A stretch of DNA of 64,000 nt. Origin: Arthrobacter sp. SLBN-122 (GTDB lineage Bacteria; Actinomycetota; Actinomycetes; Actinomycetales; Micrococcaceae). The notes beneath the pieces are model-generated. The model worked only from the letters and a program-made list of their open reading frames with translations. It had not been told where the DNA came from and ran no database searches. The stretch's first letter is position 1. Each line of letters opens with the position of its first letter. Location: contig NZ_VFMS01000001.1 of the NCBI RefSeq assembly GCF_006715165.1, positions 2,232,001 through 2,296,000 on the forward strand, in the 5' to 3' direction. Shown piece after piece: positions 52,889 to 62,411 of this stretch. The position numbers were made by a program, and so were the translations under genes.

Positions 52889-54148
52889 CTAGGCGGGCTG
52901 CGGCGCTTCCGCCAGGGCCTGCTGCCGTGCCAGGCTGCCCAGCCAGCGTGCGCTCTCCTTCGGGGTCCGCTCCTGGGAGGAGCGGTCGACGGCGATCAGG
53001 CCGAACTTGGGCCGGTAACCGAAGATCCATTCGAAGTTGTCGAACGCGGTCCAGGCGATGTACCCCCGCACGTCGATGCCGTCGGCAAGGCAGGAGGCAA
53101 CGCCGTCGACCGCTGCCTTCAGGTAGTCCACCCGCTGGGTGTCATCCTCGGTGGCAAGGCCGTTCTCGGTGACCATCACGGGGATGCCGGCGATCCGGTG
53201 CGCCTCGCGGATGGTCGCTTCCAGGGCCTGCGGGTAGATCTCCTCACCCATCTGGTTGGTGGGCACGCCCTCCGGTGCCGGCGCATGGCCGTCCGGGCCG
53301 TATACAGTGCGCCCGTAGGTCTGGATGCCCACGAAGTCGTCGCCGCGGGAAGCTTCCAGGAAGCGTTCGTTGACGTCGCGGCGCACGCGGTCGGCAATTT
53401 CCTCACCGCCGGCGATGGCCTGGATGTCCGAATTTGCCAGCGTCCAGCCCACCTGGAGCTCGGGGCGGTGCGCCTTGATGGCTGCCGTGGCCGCCCGGTG
53501 TGCAGCCACCTTCACCTCGAATCCCGCCTCCGTGGAACAGAACTGGAAGGGGGCCACAGTGCTGGCGTCGACACCCAGGCGCTCCGCGGCGGCAGCCCAC
53601 ATGGGCACCGAACCGCGGTTCCCCGGTGCTTCCCCGCCGATTCCGAAGGACTCCAGCAGCCAGGGAAGGTTGGGTTCGTTCAGGGTGCAGGCGACGCCGA
53701 TCAGGTCACCCAGGTGCGCCATCACCCGGTCACAGTAGCGTGCGAAGAGGTCAGAGGTCTCCTGGCCTTCCCAGCCGCCGGCCTGAAGCAGCCAGCGCGG
53801 TGAGGTGAAGTGGTGGAAGGTGACCACCGGGGTAAGGCCGTGTTCGTGGCATGCCTCCAGCACCCGCTTGTAGTGGTCCAGTTCCGCCACCGAGAAGTGG
53901 CCTTTCTCCGGCTCAATCCGGGCCCATTCAATGGAGAAGCGGTAGCTGGTGAAACCCAGGCCGGCGATCAGGGCGATGTCCTCCCGGTAGCGGTGGTAGT
54001 GGTCCACGGCATCGCCGGACGGCTCCGCGAAGATGGTTCCGGGCAGGTGCTCCAGGAACCAGGTATCGCTGTTGACGTTGTTGCCTTCCACCTGGTGGCC
54101 TGCGGTGGCCACGCCCCAAAGGAAGTCGCGGGGGAACGGGTTGGTCAT
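52889..54148 (-). CDS. Beta-glucosidase (GH1)
   Basis: A 419-residue cytoplasmic GH1 glycosidase. The acid/base Glu158 is in ACTLNEPNLPW and the nucleophile Glu328 in VMVTENGLATEDD. Aglycone/glycone-site residues appear in FTSYRFSIEWARIEP and WTAFDNFEWIFGY. The ATG at 54148 follows AAAGGAACCCC; the frame to 54247 is rejected. It is divergent from an ABC transporter operon, with an operator-like palindrome between them. It probably hydrolyses glucosides (such as de-rhamnosylated flavonoid or other plant glycosides) imported by that transporter. Confidence 0.93.
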   Translation of the reverse strand: MTNPFPRDFLWGVATAGHQVEGNNVNSDTWFLEHLPGTIFAEPSGDAVDHYHRYREDIALIAGLGFTSYRFSIEWARIEPEKGHFSVAELDHYKRVLEACHEHGLTPVVTFHHFTSPRWLLQAGGWEGQETSDLFARYCDRVMAHLGDLIGVACTLNEPNLPWLLESFGIGGEAPGNRGSVPMWAAAAERLGVDASTVAPFQFCSTEAGFEVKVAAHRAATAAIKAHRPELQVGWTLANSDIQAIAGGEEIADRVRRDVNERFLEASRGDDFVGIQTYGRTVYGPDGHAPAPEGVPTNQMGEEIYPQALEATIREAHRIAGIPVMVTENGLATEDDTQRVDYLKAAVDGVASCLADGIDVRGYIAWTAFDNFEWIFGYRPKFGLIAVDRSSQERTPKESARWLGSLARQQALAEAPQPA

Positions 54149-54250
54149 GGGGTTCCTTTCGTCATGGACGCATGAAGGCGTCCCAGGCTTCGCTGCCCTG
54201 CATCCATCCTGTCGGCCCGCGTGACCGCCGCCACAATACTTTTTCAATCA

Positions 54251-54263
54251 ATGACATTGTCAT
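54251..54263. promoter_or_regulatory. Operator candidate between GH1 and the ABC operon
   Basis: ATGACATTGTCAT is a perfect 6+1+6 palindrome in the divergent promoter region, 103 bases from the GH1 start and 106 from the binding-protein start. No regulator gene is adjacent. A TetR- or MarR-sized dimer could bind it. Confidence 0.55.
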
Positions 54264-54368
54264 GTTTGGTGCAGGCGGCCCCGGCCGATTCTGGAAGGGA
54301 GCCGGGCACTTCCGGTCCCCCTGTTTTTCTTTCCGTTGCAGTCATAGAAGAATGCGAAGGCGCACCAC

Positions 54369-55925
54369 ATGAAACTTCTGACCACCACCGCACGCGGCAG
54401 CGCTGCCGTCCTGACCGGTGCCCTGTTGGTGGGCTCCCTGGCCGCCTGCGGCGGCGGATCCAGCCAGGCAGCCGCCAAGGCCGACACCAGCAGCCTGACC
54501 CTGGCCATCGACAGCGACTCGGCCTCCTTCGGCTTCGACCCGCTGCGCGTCTCTGCAGCGCAGCGCCAGTTCTTCGAGGGCCTCTACGACAGCCTGATGA
54601 CGCTGCAGCCGGATGGCTCCGCCGGCCCCGGCCTGGCCAAGGAGTTCACCTACAACGCTGACAACACCGTCCTGACGCTGACCCTGAAGGACGGCGTGAC
54701 ATTCGCCGACGGCTCCAAGCTCGACGCCGACCTGGTCAAGGCCAACCTGGACCGCCGGTCCGATCCTGCCCTGAGCGCCTACTCGGCCGTGGCCAAGGGC
54801 GGTGCGCAGGAAATCACGTCAGTGGACGTTGTCAGCCCCACCCAGGTGGCACTGACCTTCGCCAAGCCGCAGCCCGGATTCGAGAAGAACCTGGCCTCCA
54901 CCACAGGCATGATCGTGGGCAAGAACGGCGTCACCGACACTTCAACCCTGGCCGCCACCCCCGACGGCTCTGGACCGTACACCCTTGATCCCTCCACCGT
55001 GAAGGGCAACAAATACGTCCTGGTGAAAAACGACAAGAGCCCTGACGCTTCCAAGTACGCCTTCAAAAAGGTGGTGTTCAGCGTTGTCCTGGACCCCCAG
55101 GCCCGGGCCAACGCCCTGGTTTCCGGCCAGGCGGACGTTGCCATGCTGACCTCGAACACCGTTGACTTCGCCAAGTCCAAGGGTGTGGGGGTGTCCCAGA
55201 TTGGCGGCACCGTCAACACCATGATCTCCTTCGACAAGACCGGCAAGACCGCGCCGGCGTTCGGCCAGGAAAAGGTCCGCCAGGCCATCCAGTACGCCAT
55301 CAACCGCCAGGCCCTGGTGGACGCCCTGCACAAGGGTGACATCCCCGCCTGGAACGCGCTGCCCAAGGATTCGGCCGGCTTCACCAAGGACCTCGAAACC
55401 AAGTTTGCCTACAGCCCGGAAAAGGCCAAGAGCCTGCTCGCCGAGGCCGGCTACCCGAACGGGTTTGAATTCACCATCATCGCCGGCGCCCAGACCCAAA
55501 CGGACCTGCAGGCCGTCCAGAAGGACCTCGCCGCCGTCGGCATCACCATGAACGTCAAAATGGCCGCCTCCACCGACGAAGCGTTCGCCGCCGTCGCCAC
55601 CACGCCGCTGGGCTACGCGCCGCTGAACTGGGACAACCCGGTTGGCGTGATGTACGGGGCCATCCTCAACGGCTTCACCAACGTCCAGAAGGCCACCGAC
55701 GACCAGCTGAGCGCCGCAACCGGCGAACTCGCCGCCGCCAAGGACGACGCCGCCGTCAAGGCAGCCGCCAGCAAGCTGAACACCCGCCTGGTGGAGTCCG
55801 GCTGGATGATCCCGCTCTACGAGGCGCTGACCAACCAGGGCTACAACACCAAGAAGGTGGCCCAGGTGAAGTTCGCCGGCACCAACGCCTACCCGCTCCT
55901 GTCGTCCTACACCCCGGCCAGCTAA
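54369..55925 (+). CDS. ABC transporter substrate-binding lipoprotein (SBP_bac_5 family)
   Basis: A 518-residue extracellular binding lipoprotein of the peptide/nickel/glycoside cluster. The signal sequence ends in lipobox LAACGGGS with Cys27. Family landmarks are RQFFEGLYDSLMTLQPDGSA, LTLTLKDGVTFADGSKLDAD and QKDLAAVGITMNVKMA. The ATG at 54369 lacks a strong ribosome site. The operon neighbours are two permease units, two ATPases and GH78/GH1 glycosidases. This suggests oligosaccharide or glycoside rather than peptide import; inference only. Confidence 0.9.
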   Translation: MKLLTTTARGSAAVLTGALLVGSLAACGGGSSQAAAKADTSSLTLAIDSDSASFGFDPLRVSAAQRQFFEGLYDSLMTLQPDGSAGPGLAKEFTYNADNTVLTLTLKDGVTFADGSKLDADLVKANLDRRSDPALSAYSAVAKGGAQEITSVDVVSPTQVALTFAKPQPGFEKNLASTTGMIVGKNGVTDTSTLAATPDGSGPYTLDPSTVKGNKYVLVKNDKSPDASKYAFKKVVFSVVLDPQARANALVSGQADVAMLTSNTVDFAKSKGVGVSQIGGTVNTMISFDKTGKTAPAFGQEKVRQAIQYAINRQALVDALHKGDIPAWNALPKDSAGFTKDLETKFAYSPEKAKSLLAEAGYPNGFEFTIIAGAQTQTDLQAVQKDLAAVGITMNVKMAASTDEAFAAVATTPLGYAPLNWDNPVGVMYGAILNGFTNVQKATDDQLSAATGELAAAKDDAAVKAAASKLNTRLVESGWMIPLYEALTNQGYNTKKVAQVKFAGTNAYPLLSSYTPAS

Positions 55926-55935
55926 CACCTGTACC

Positions 55936-55976
55936 GTCCCGGCGGGCCCTCCCCAAACAGGAGGGCCCGCCGGGAC
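55936..55976 (+). terminator. Strong hairpin between binding-protein and permease genes
   Basis: GTCCCGGCGGGCCCTCC (55936-55952) and its exact complement (55960-55976) form a 17-base stem with loop CCAAACA. GTAC on each side nearly extends it. It starts 11 bases after the binding-protein stop. No U-tract is present, so partial termination or mRNA protection is likely. Confidence 0.8.
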
Positions 55977-56000
55977 TGTACCTGACCGATGGAGGTCACC

Positions 56001-56942
56001 ATGGCACTATTCATCACTAAGCGCCTGCTGATGGCGCTGGCCACCGTGCTGGTGGTTGCGGTGCTGGCATTCCTGCTGGTGCACGCAATGCCGGGCAGTC
56101 CGGGGGCCGTTTCCCTCGGCGCCGGCGCCTCCCAGGAAGCCATCGACGAGGTCAACCAGAGGCTGGGCTGGAACGATCCGCTGTTCACCCAGTTCTTCAG
56201 CTGGCTCGGTTCAGCGGTCCAGGGCGACCTGGGCATCTCGCTCATCGATGGCCGCTCCGTCAGCGCCGACCTTGCCAGCCGCCTGCCGGTCACTGCCTCA
56301 CTTGCCGCCGGAGCCACCGTCCTCAGCGCGGTCCTGGGCATCGCCCTGGGCGTCACCGCCGCCGTCCGCGGCGGCCTTCTGGACCAGGTGATCGGCGGCT
56401 TCGTCGGCCTCCTCGTTGCCCTGCCGGCGTTTTGGGTGGGCGTGATCTTCGTGTACCTGTTCGCCGTGCAGTCCTCCGTCTTCCCGGCCACCGGCTACGT
56501 GCCGTTCGAGGTCTCACCGCAGGACTGGGCCCTGTCCCTGGCGCTGCCGGTGATCACCCTCGCCGTGGGCGGCGCGGCCTTCATCGCCCGCCAGACCAGG
56601 GCCTCCATGCTCGAGGCGCTGCAGCAGGAACACATCCGCACCCTGCGCGCCACGGCCACCCCCACCTGGAAAATCCTCTACGTCCACGCCCTGCGCTACG
56701 CCAGCCTGCCCATCGTGGCCGGCATCGCCCTGCAGTTCATCGGCCTGTTCGGCGGTTCAGTCATCGCTGAGCAGCTGTTCGCCATGCCCGGACTGGGCCA
56801 GGCCGTCCAGACCTCCGTCAGCACCCATGACGCCCCCGCCGTCCAGGGCGTGGTGGTGATCGCCACCGTGGTGGTGGTCGCCGTCAACCTGGTGCTGGAG
56901 CTGGCCACCAAGTTCCTCGACCCGAAGTTGCGTGCCTCATGA
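56001..56942 (+). CDS. ABC transporter permease (DppB-like)
   Basis: A 313-residue permease with six predicted helices. The N-terminus FITKRLLMALATVLVVAVLA and the BPD loop MLEALQQEHIRTLRATATPT (EAA-type) are typical of DppB/OppB-like subunits. The ATG at 56001 has GGAGGT five bases upstream; the upstream in-frame ATG at 55989 overlaps that site. The stop overlaps the next gene's ATG (ATGA). Pairs with the permease half of the fused protein downstream. Confidence 0.92.
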   Translation: MALFITKRLLMALATVLVVAVLAFLLVHAMPGSPGAVSLGAGASQEAIDEVNQRLGWNDPLFTQFFSWLGSAVQGDLGISLIDGRSVSADLASRLPVTASLAAGATVLSAVLGIALGVTAAVRGGLLDQVIGGFVGLLVALPAFWVGVIFVYLFAVQSSVFPATGYVPFEVSPQDWALSLALPVITLAVGGAAFIARQTRASMLEALQQEHIRTLRATATPTWKILYVHALRYASLPIVAGIALQFIGLFGGSVIAEQLFAMPGLGQAVQTSVSTHDAPAVQGVVVIATVVVVAVNLVLELATKFLDPKLRAS

Positions 56943-59062
56943 TCCCAACAGTTGCCCCGGCCCCCGCGGACGCAGACCAGGCAGGAAGTACGACGCCGGC
57001 AGGAACGCCCGCGCGCAACGCCGGCAGGGCGGGCCTCACCAAATTTTCCCGGCACCGGCTGTTTACCTCACCGGGAGCCGCGGCCGGGCTCGCGTGGCTT
57101 GTGGTGCTCGTCACCGCATCGCTGACCGCGCCGCTCTGGCTGCCGTTCAAGACCGAGGACCAGGATTTCACTGCAGTCCTCTCCGGCCCCACCGCCGCCC
57201 ACTGGCTGGGTACCGACGAACTGGGACGCGACATCCTCAGCCGCATCTTCGCTGCCGCAGCCGGCACCCTGGGGACGTCGATGCTCACGGTGATTGTCGG
57301 CGTCGGACTTGGCACCGTCCTGGCCATGCTTGCCGCCGGTGCCGGGGAACGCGCGGAAGCCGTGATCAGCAGGGTCACGGAAATCATGATGTCCCTGCCG
57401 GGCACCGTGATCATCCTGGCGGTCATCGGTGCCGTGGGAACCAACATCCCGGTGGTCATGGCCATCCTGGGCATCCTGATGTCCGCCGGCATCTACCGGG
57501 TGATCCTGGGCCAGGCGAAGTCGCTGCAGTCCCAACTTTACGTGGATGCGGCCAAGGTTGACGGCGTGAGCCCACTGGGGACCAGCCTCCGGCACGTCCT
57601 GCCCGGGCTGGCCAACACCATCGTGGTGCAGGCCGCGCTGATCTTCGCGGTGGGCATGCTCATCCAGGCCGGGCTGGCGTTCATCGGGTTCGGGCCGCCC
57701 ATCCCGCAGCCCAGCTGGGGCGGCATGATCCAGGGCGCCTCCCAGCACGTCTACGACGCCCCCTGGATGATGGTGCCCACCGGCGCCGTCCTGGCGCTGA
57801 CCGTCCTGTCCGCCAACGCCATCGGCAACGCACTCGGCAAGGCACCCAACGCTGCCGCCCCGCACCTGCCCTCCGCCGCCGCACGCCGGCAGCGCGCCAA
57901 AGCGGTCGCCACCATCGCCGCAGCCGCCCCGGCCACTGAGGACGGCGGCGCAGGCGACGGCGCCTCCCGGAACACTGCCGGGCAAGGTACGCTCAGCGTC
58001 CGCAACGTGTCGGTCGGCGTCGACAACGGTGTCCCCCTGGTCACCGATGTCTCCTTCGACGTCGAACCAGGCACCGTCCTGGGCCTGGTGGGGGAATCCG
58101 GCTGCGGCAAGACCATGACCGCCCTGTCCCTGCTTGGACTGCTGCCGTCCGGCGTGTCCGTCACGGGCGGCCAGATCCTCTGGAACGGCAGGAACCTGGC
58201 CGCCAGGGCGGAAAAGGACATGGAAGCCGTCCGCGGACGGGAGATCGCCCTGATCAGCCAGGAACCCATGCGCGCCCTGGACCCGATGTTCACCGTGGGC
58301 TACCAGCTCACCGCAACCATCCGCCGACTCCGCGGCATGGGCAGGGTTGAGGCCCGCCAGGAGGCGCAGAGCCTGCTGGAGAAGGTGGGCATTGTGGACG
58401 CCGCCCGGATCCTGAAGACCTATCCGCACCAGATCAGCGGCGGCATGGCCCAGCGCGTGGCCATTGCCCTGGCGCTCTCCGGGCAGCCGAAACTTTTGGT
58501 GGCGGACGAACCCACCACCGCACTGGATGTCACGGTCCAGGCCGAAATCCTGTCCCTGCTCCGGACCCTGGTGAAGGACATCGGAATGTCCGTGGTGATG
58601 GTCACCCACGACCTCGGTGTAGTGGCGGACATCTGCGACCAGGTGGCTGTCATGTACGCCGGCCAGGTGGTGGAAAACGGCAAAACCCAGGCCGTCCTGG
58701 ACCACCCCCGCCACCCTTACACCCTGGCCCTCCTGGCCGCCGACCCGCACGCCAACCACGCGGACAGCATGCCCGAGCGCCTCGCCACCATCAGCGGACA
58801 GGTGCCCCAGCCCAAGGACTGGCCGGCCGGCTGCCGTTTCGCCGCCCGCTGCCAGTTCGCCGGCTCCGCCTGCATGGAACCGGTCCCGCTGCTGCGCTCC
58901 GGAACGGGCGAAGGGCTGGTGCGGTGTGTCAAAGCAGACCAGCTGGCCGTCGAGGGCATGGACTGGCTGGCCACCGACGTGCCCGCCTCCCGCAGCCTGC
59001 AGGTCACCCCCAGGCAGAACCCCCGCACTCTGAACACCATCGTTGAAAAGGACCCGGCATGA
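56939..59062 (+). CDS. Fused ABC permease-ATPase (DppC-DppD type)
   Basis: A 707-residue fusion. Residues ~1-300 form a DppC-like permease with six helices (SAGIYRVILGQAKSLQSQLY; the BPD loop AAKVDGVSPLGTSLRHVLPG). A ~45-residue Ala/Gly-rich linker follows. From about residue 350 comes an ABC ATPase with Walker A GLVGESGCGKTMTALSLLGL near residue 385, signature QISGGMAQRVAIALALSG, Walker B LLVADEPTTALD and the oligopeptide-transporter C-terminal motif with cysteines (CRFAARCQFAGSACMEP). Such fusions are known in actinobacteria. It overlaps both neighbours by four bases. Confidence 0.92.
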   Translation: MIPTVAPAPADADQAGSTTPAGTPARNAGRAGLTKFSRHRLFTSPGAAAGLAWLVVLVTASLTAPLWLPFKTEDQDFTAVLSGPTAAHWLGTDELGRDILSRIFAAAAGTLGTSMLTVIVGVGLGTVLAMLAAGAGERAEAVISRVTEIMMSLPGTVIILAVIGAVGTNIPVVMAILGILMSAGIYRVILGQAKSLQSQLYVDAAKVDGVSPLGTSLRHVLPGLANTIVVQAALIFAVGMLIQAGLAFIGFGPPIPQPSWGGMIQGASQHVYDAPWMMVPTGAVLALTVLSANAIGNALGKAPNAAAPHLPSAAARRQRAKAVATIAAAAPATEDGGAGDGASRNTAGQGTLSVRNVSVGVDNGVPLVTDVSFDVEPGTVLGLVGESGCGKTMTALSLLGLLPSGVSVTGGQILWNGRNLAARAEKDMEAVRGREIALISQEPMRALDPMFTVGYQLTATIRRLRGMGRVEARQEAQSLLEKVGIVDAARILKTYPHQISGGMAQRVAIALALSGQPKLLVADEPTTALDVTVQAEILSLLRTLVKDIGMSVVMVTHDLGVVADICDQVAVMYAGQVVENGKTQAVLDHPRHPYTLALLAADPHANHADSMPERLATISGQVPQPKDWPAGCRFAARCQFAGSACMEPVPLLRSGTGEGLVRCVKADQLAVEGMDWLATDVPASRSLQVTPRQNPRTLNTIVEKDPA

Positions 59063-60066
59063 GCACCGCAGTCACCGAACGCCACGGTTCCACGCCGCCC
59101 TTCGCCGCCACCCCCATCCTTGAGGTCAAGGACCTGGTGGTCCGTTACGGCCGTGGCCGGAAGGCAGCCGCCGCACCGGCCGCCGTCGACCGCGTCAGCT
59201 TCAGCATCGCGCCCGGTGAGACGGTGGGCCTGGTGGGGGAGTCGGGTTCCGGAAAGTCCACCATCGGCAAGGCGATCCTTGGCCTGCAGAAGGTCTCCGG
59301 CGGCACCATCACCTACCAGGGCAAGGACATCACCTCCGCCGGCGCGGCCCAGCGCCGCGCCCTGGGCGGTGAACTGCGGGCCGTCTTCCAGGACCCAAAC
59401 TCCTCGCTGAACCCGCGGAACACGGTTGGCACGTCCCTGGCTGAACCGCTGTGCCTCCGCGGGGTGTCGGCGGCCGAGGCCCGCGCCAAGGCCGGGGACA
59501 TGCTGGAACGCGTGGGGCTGCCGGGCGAGGCCGTGGACCGGTATCCCAGCCAGTTTTCCGGGGGCCAGCGCCAGCGCATTTCGGTGGCTCGCGCCCTGAT
59601 CTGCGACCCCCAGTTGGTGGTCTGTGACGAGGCCGTCAGCGCCCTGGACCTGTCCACCCAAGCGCAGGTGCTCAACCTCCTGGCCGACCTCCGTGACGAA
59701 CGGAATCTCAGCTACCTGTTCATCGCCCACGACATCGCCGTGGTCCAGTTCCTGGCCCAGCGCGTGGTGGTGCTCTACCGCGGACAGGTCATGGAAAGCG
59801 GACCTGCCGCCGCTGTCACCGGGAACCCGAAGCACCCTTTCACGCAGGCCCTGGTGGCAGCGTCCCCGGTGCCCCGGCCGGCAGAACAGGCGGAACGCCG
59901 CGAAGCCCGCGAATCACTGGGCGTCCGCACCGGAGCGGCCGCGGTCCCCGGACCCGGCGGCTGCCCCTTCCGGCTCCGCTGCCCCCTGGCCACCGAACTG
60001 TGCGCCACGGAGCGGCCCGCCCTGCGGCGGGTGGGCGCTGCCGACGTCGCCTGCCACTACGCCTGA
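59059..60066 (+). CDS. ABC transporter ATPase (DppF-like)
   Basis: A 335-residue ABC ATPase. Walker A is GLVGESGSGKSTIGKAILGL, the Q-loop region VFQDPNSSLNPRNTVGTSL, signature FSGGQRQRISVARAL and Walker B LVVCDEAVSALDLSTQAQV. The C-terminal oligopeptide-transporter domain has the cysteine motif CPFRLRCPLATELC. The ATG at 59059 overlaps the fused permease-ATPase gene. It completes the importer with one binding protein, two permease units and two ATPase units. Confidence 0.93.
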   Translation: MSTAVTERHGSTPPFAATPILEVKDLVVRYGRGRKAAAAPAAVDRVSFSIAPGETVGLVGESGSGKSTIGKAILGLQKVSGGTITYQGKDITSAGAAQRRALGGELRAVFQDPNSSLNPRNTVGTSLAEPLCLRGVSAAEARAKAGDMLERVGLPGEAVDRYPSQFSGGQRQRISVARALICDPQLVVCDEAVSALDLSTQAQVLNLLADLRDERNLSYLFIAHDIAVVQFLAQRVVVLYRGQVMESGPAAAVTGNPKHPFTQALVAASPVPRPAEQAERREARESLGVRTGAAAVPGPGGCPFRLRCPLATELCATERPALRRVGAADVACHYA

Positions 60067-60120
60067 CCAGCGTGCACCCACTGCCATACCAGCCTTCCTA
60101 CAGAACGGAACCCTCCTTCC

Positions 60121-62409
60121 ATGACCTCCACCCCCTGGCTCGCCGCCATGATTTCGCCGGAGCAGGACTTCGACGGCGCCCCGCTGCTCCGGAAGGAGTT
60201 CACGCTTGAGGAGGGGCATGGCGGCGTTGTGAAGGCGACGCTCCGTGCCACCGCCTTCGGTGTCTACGAGGCGTTCATCAACGGCGCCCCGGTGGGTGAC
60301 GACGTGCTGAGTCCTGGCTGGAGCTCCTACGAGTGGCGGCTCCGCTACCGCAGCTACGACGTCACCGCCCTGGTGGGGCCTTCCACGGTGATCGGGGTGG
60401 AACTGGGCAACGGCTGGTACCGCGGACGGCTCGCCTGGCACGGCATGTCCAACCTGTACGGCAACGAGCTGGGGTTCTTTGGGCAGCTGGACATCGAGTT
60501 CGCGGACGGGCACGTCCAGTCCGTCGCTTCCGATACCACCTGGCAGGCAGGTCCCTCGGCCACCACCTTCAACGACCTCTATGACGGCCAGACCATCGAT
60601 GCCCGGCGCCGCCAGGAGGGCTGGGCGGAGCCCGGCTTTTCAGCCGACGCTGACTGGACGGGCGTCCGGGAGCTCGCGTTCGACGGCGACCGGCTGGCAG
60701 AGCCTGTTGGCCCGCCCGTGGTGCGTGCCGGTGTCGTCAAACCCGTGGAAATCTTCACCTCACCCTCCGGCAAGACGCTGGTGGACTTCGGGCAGAACCT
60801 GGTGGGCTGGCTGCATTTCACCGTGCAGGGTGCGGCCGGAAGCCGCATTACCGTGCGGCACGCCGAGGTCTTGGAAAACGGCGAGCTGGGCGCCCGGCCC
60901 CTGCGGTCGGCCAAGGCCACGGACACGTTCATCCTCTCCGGGGCGGAGGACTTCTTTGAGCCGACCAAGACGTTCCATGGCTTCCGCTACGCCGAAATCA
61001 CCGGCTGGCCCGGGGAGCTCACCGAGGAGGACCTGGAGGCCGTGGTGGTCCACTCCGACCTGGAGCGCACCGGCAAGTTCGAGTGCTCCAATGAGCTGGT
61101 GAACCAACTGCACCGCAACATTGTCTGGGGGCTGCGGGGCAACTTCCTGGACCTGCCCACGGACTGCCCGCAGCGCGATGAGCGGCTCGGCTGGACCGGC
61201 GACATTGCCGTATTCGCCCCTACTGCCGCCTACCTGTACGACGTCAAGGACTTCCTGCAGGACTGGCTGATGGACCTCGCAGCAGAACAGAAGGCACAGG
61301 ACGGGCTGGTGCCCATCACCGTTCCAGACGCCCTCAAGTACTGCCCGCAGCCGGCTGAATTCCCGGCGCCGGAGTCCTCCGCGCTGTGGAGCGAGGCATC
61401 AGTGTGGGTGCCCTGGGCCCTGTGGGAGGCCTATGGTGACCTCAGCGTGCTTGAGAACCAATATGAATCGATGGCCTCGCACACCCGCCGGGTGGAGGGG
61501 TTGCTTTCGTCCACCGGGCTGTGGGACTCCGGCTTCCAGTTCGGCGACTGGCTGGACCCGGATGCCGCGCCGGACCAGCCCTGGGCGGCCAAGGCGGACA
61601 CCGGGGTAGTGGCCACGGCCTGCATGTACCGGACCGCACGGATCACCGCACAGGCTGCAGCCCTGCTGGGGAAGCACGACGACGAGGCGTACTTCGAGGC
61701 GCTCGCCGCCCGGGTGCGCGCGTCCTTTGCCGAGCACTACGTGGCGGCCGACGGCACCATCCGCAGCGACTGCACCACCGTCTACGCCCTGGCCCTCGCT
61801 TTCGATGTCCTGGCCACTCCGGAGCTGCGCGAGTTTGCCGGCAACCGCCTCGCGGAGCTGGTCGGGGACAACGGCTACCGGGTGTCCACCGGCTTCGCCG
61901 GGACCCCGTTCATCACCCACGCGTTAACCGACACCGGGCACGTGGACGATGCCTACCGCCTGCTCCTGGAGGAAGGCTGCCCGTCCTGGCTGTACCCGGT
62001 GACCATGGGCGCCACCACCGTATGGGAACGCTGGGACTCGATGCTGCCGGACGGCACCGTCAACCCGGGGGAGATGACCAGCTTCAACCACTACGCCCTG
62101 GGGGCCGTGGCGGACTGGATGCACACGGCCATCGGCGGCATCCGGCCGCTGGCACCGGGCTACGCCAAGGTGCTCATCGCCCCGCAGCCAGGCGCTGGCA
62201 TCGACTGGGCCAGGACCTCCCTGAAAACCCCGCACGGTGAGGTCCGTGTGGAATGGAAGCACGACGGCGGCACGTTCCAGCTCGCGGCGACCGTCCCGGA
62301 CGGGGTGGCGGCCGACGTCGTCCTTCCGGACGGTGAGCGGCACTCAGTTGGGGGCGGCACGCACAGCTTCAGCGCTTCTGCCGCCGTGGCCACCCCGGCG
62401 GGGGCATAG
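60121..62409 (+). CDS. Alpha-L-rhamnosidase (GH78)
   Basis: A 762-residue cytoplasmic glycosidase. An N-terminal rhamnosidase beta domain (RKEFTLEEGHGGVVKATLRA; VGDDVLSPGWSSYEWRLRYR) and a central beta-domain (VDFGQNLVGWLHFTVQGAAG) precede the (alpha/alpha)6 barrel. The barrel carries the catalytic-acid region DCPQRDERLGWTGDIAVF near residue 350 and WERWDSMLPDGTVNPGEMTS. A C-terminal beta domain ends the protein. The ribosome site before the ATG at 60121 is weak (CCTCCTTCC). It is co-directional with the ABC transporter, consistent with cleaving terminal rhamnose from imported plant glycosides before GH1 removes glucose. Confidence 0.92.
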   Translation: MTSTPWLAAMISPEQDFDGAPLLRKEFTLEEGHGGVVKATLRATAFGVYEAFINGAPVGDDVLSPGWSSYEWRLRYRSYDVTALVGPSTVIGVELGNGWYRGRLAWHGMSNLYGNELGFFGQLDIEFADGHVQSVASDTTWQAGPSATTFNDLYDGQTIDARRRQEGWAEPGFSADADWTGVRELAFDGDRLAEPVGPPVVRAGVVKPVEIFTSPSGKTLVDFGQNLVGWLHFTVQGAAGSRITVRHAEVLENGELGARPLRSAKATDTFILSGAEDFFEPTKTFHGFRYAEITGWPGELTEEDLEAVVVHSDLERTGKFECSNELVNQLHRNIVWGLRGNFLDLPTDCPQRDERLGWTGDIAVFAPTAAYLYDVKDFLQDWLMDLAAEQKAQDGLVPITVPDALKYCPQPAEFPAPESSALWSEASVWVPWALWEAYGDLSVLENQYESMASHTRRVEGLLSSTGLWDSGFQFGDWLDPDAAPDQPWAAKADTGVVATACMYRTARITAQAAALLGKHDDEAYFEALAARVRASFAEHYVAADGTIRSDCTTVYALALAFDVLATPELREFAGNRLAELVGDNGYRVSTGFAGTPFITHALTDTGHVDDAYRLLLEEGCPSWLYPVTMGATTVWERWDSMLPDGTVNPGEMTSFNHYALGAVADWMHTAIGGIRPLAPGYAKVLIAPQPGAGIDWARTSLKTPHGEVRVEWKHDGGTFQLAATVPDGVAADVVLPDGERHSVGGGTHSFSASAAVATPAGA

Positions 62410-62411
62410 CC

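Noticed and set aside
57068..58759. 563-codon frame opposite the permease-ATPase fusion
   Set aside because: Gly/His/Asp-rich antisense shadow; the other strand has complete ABC motifs.
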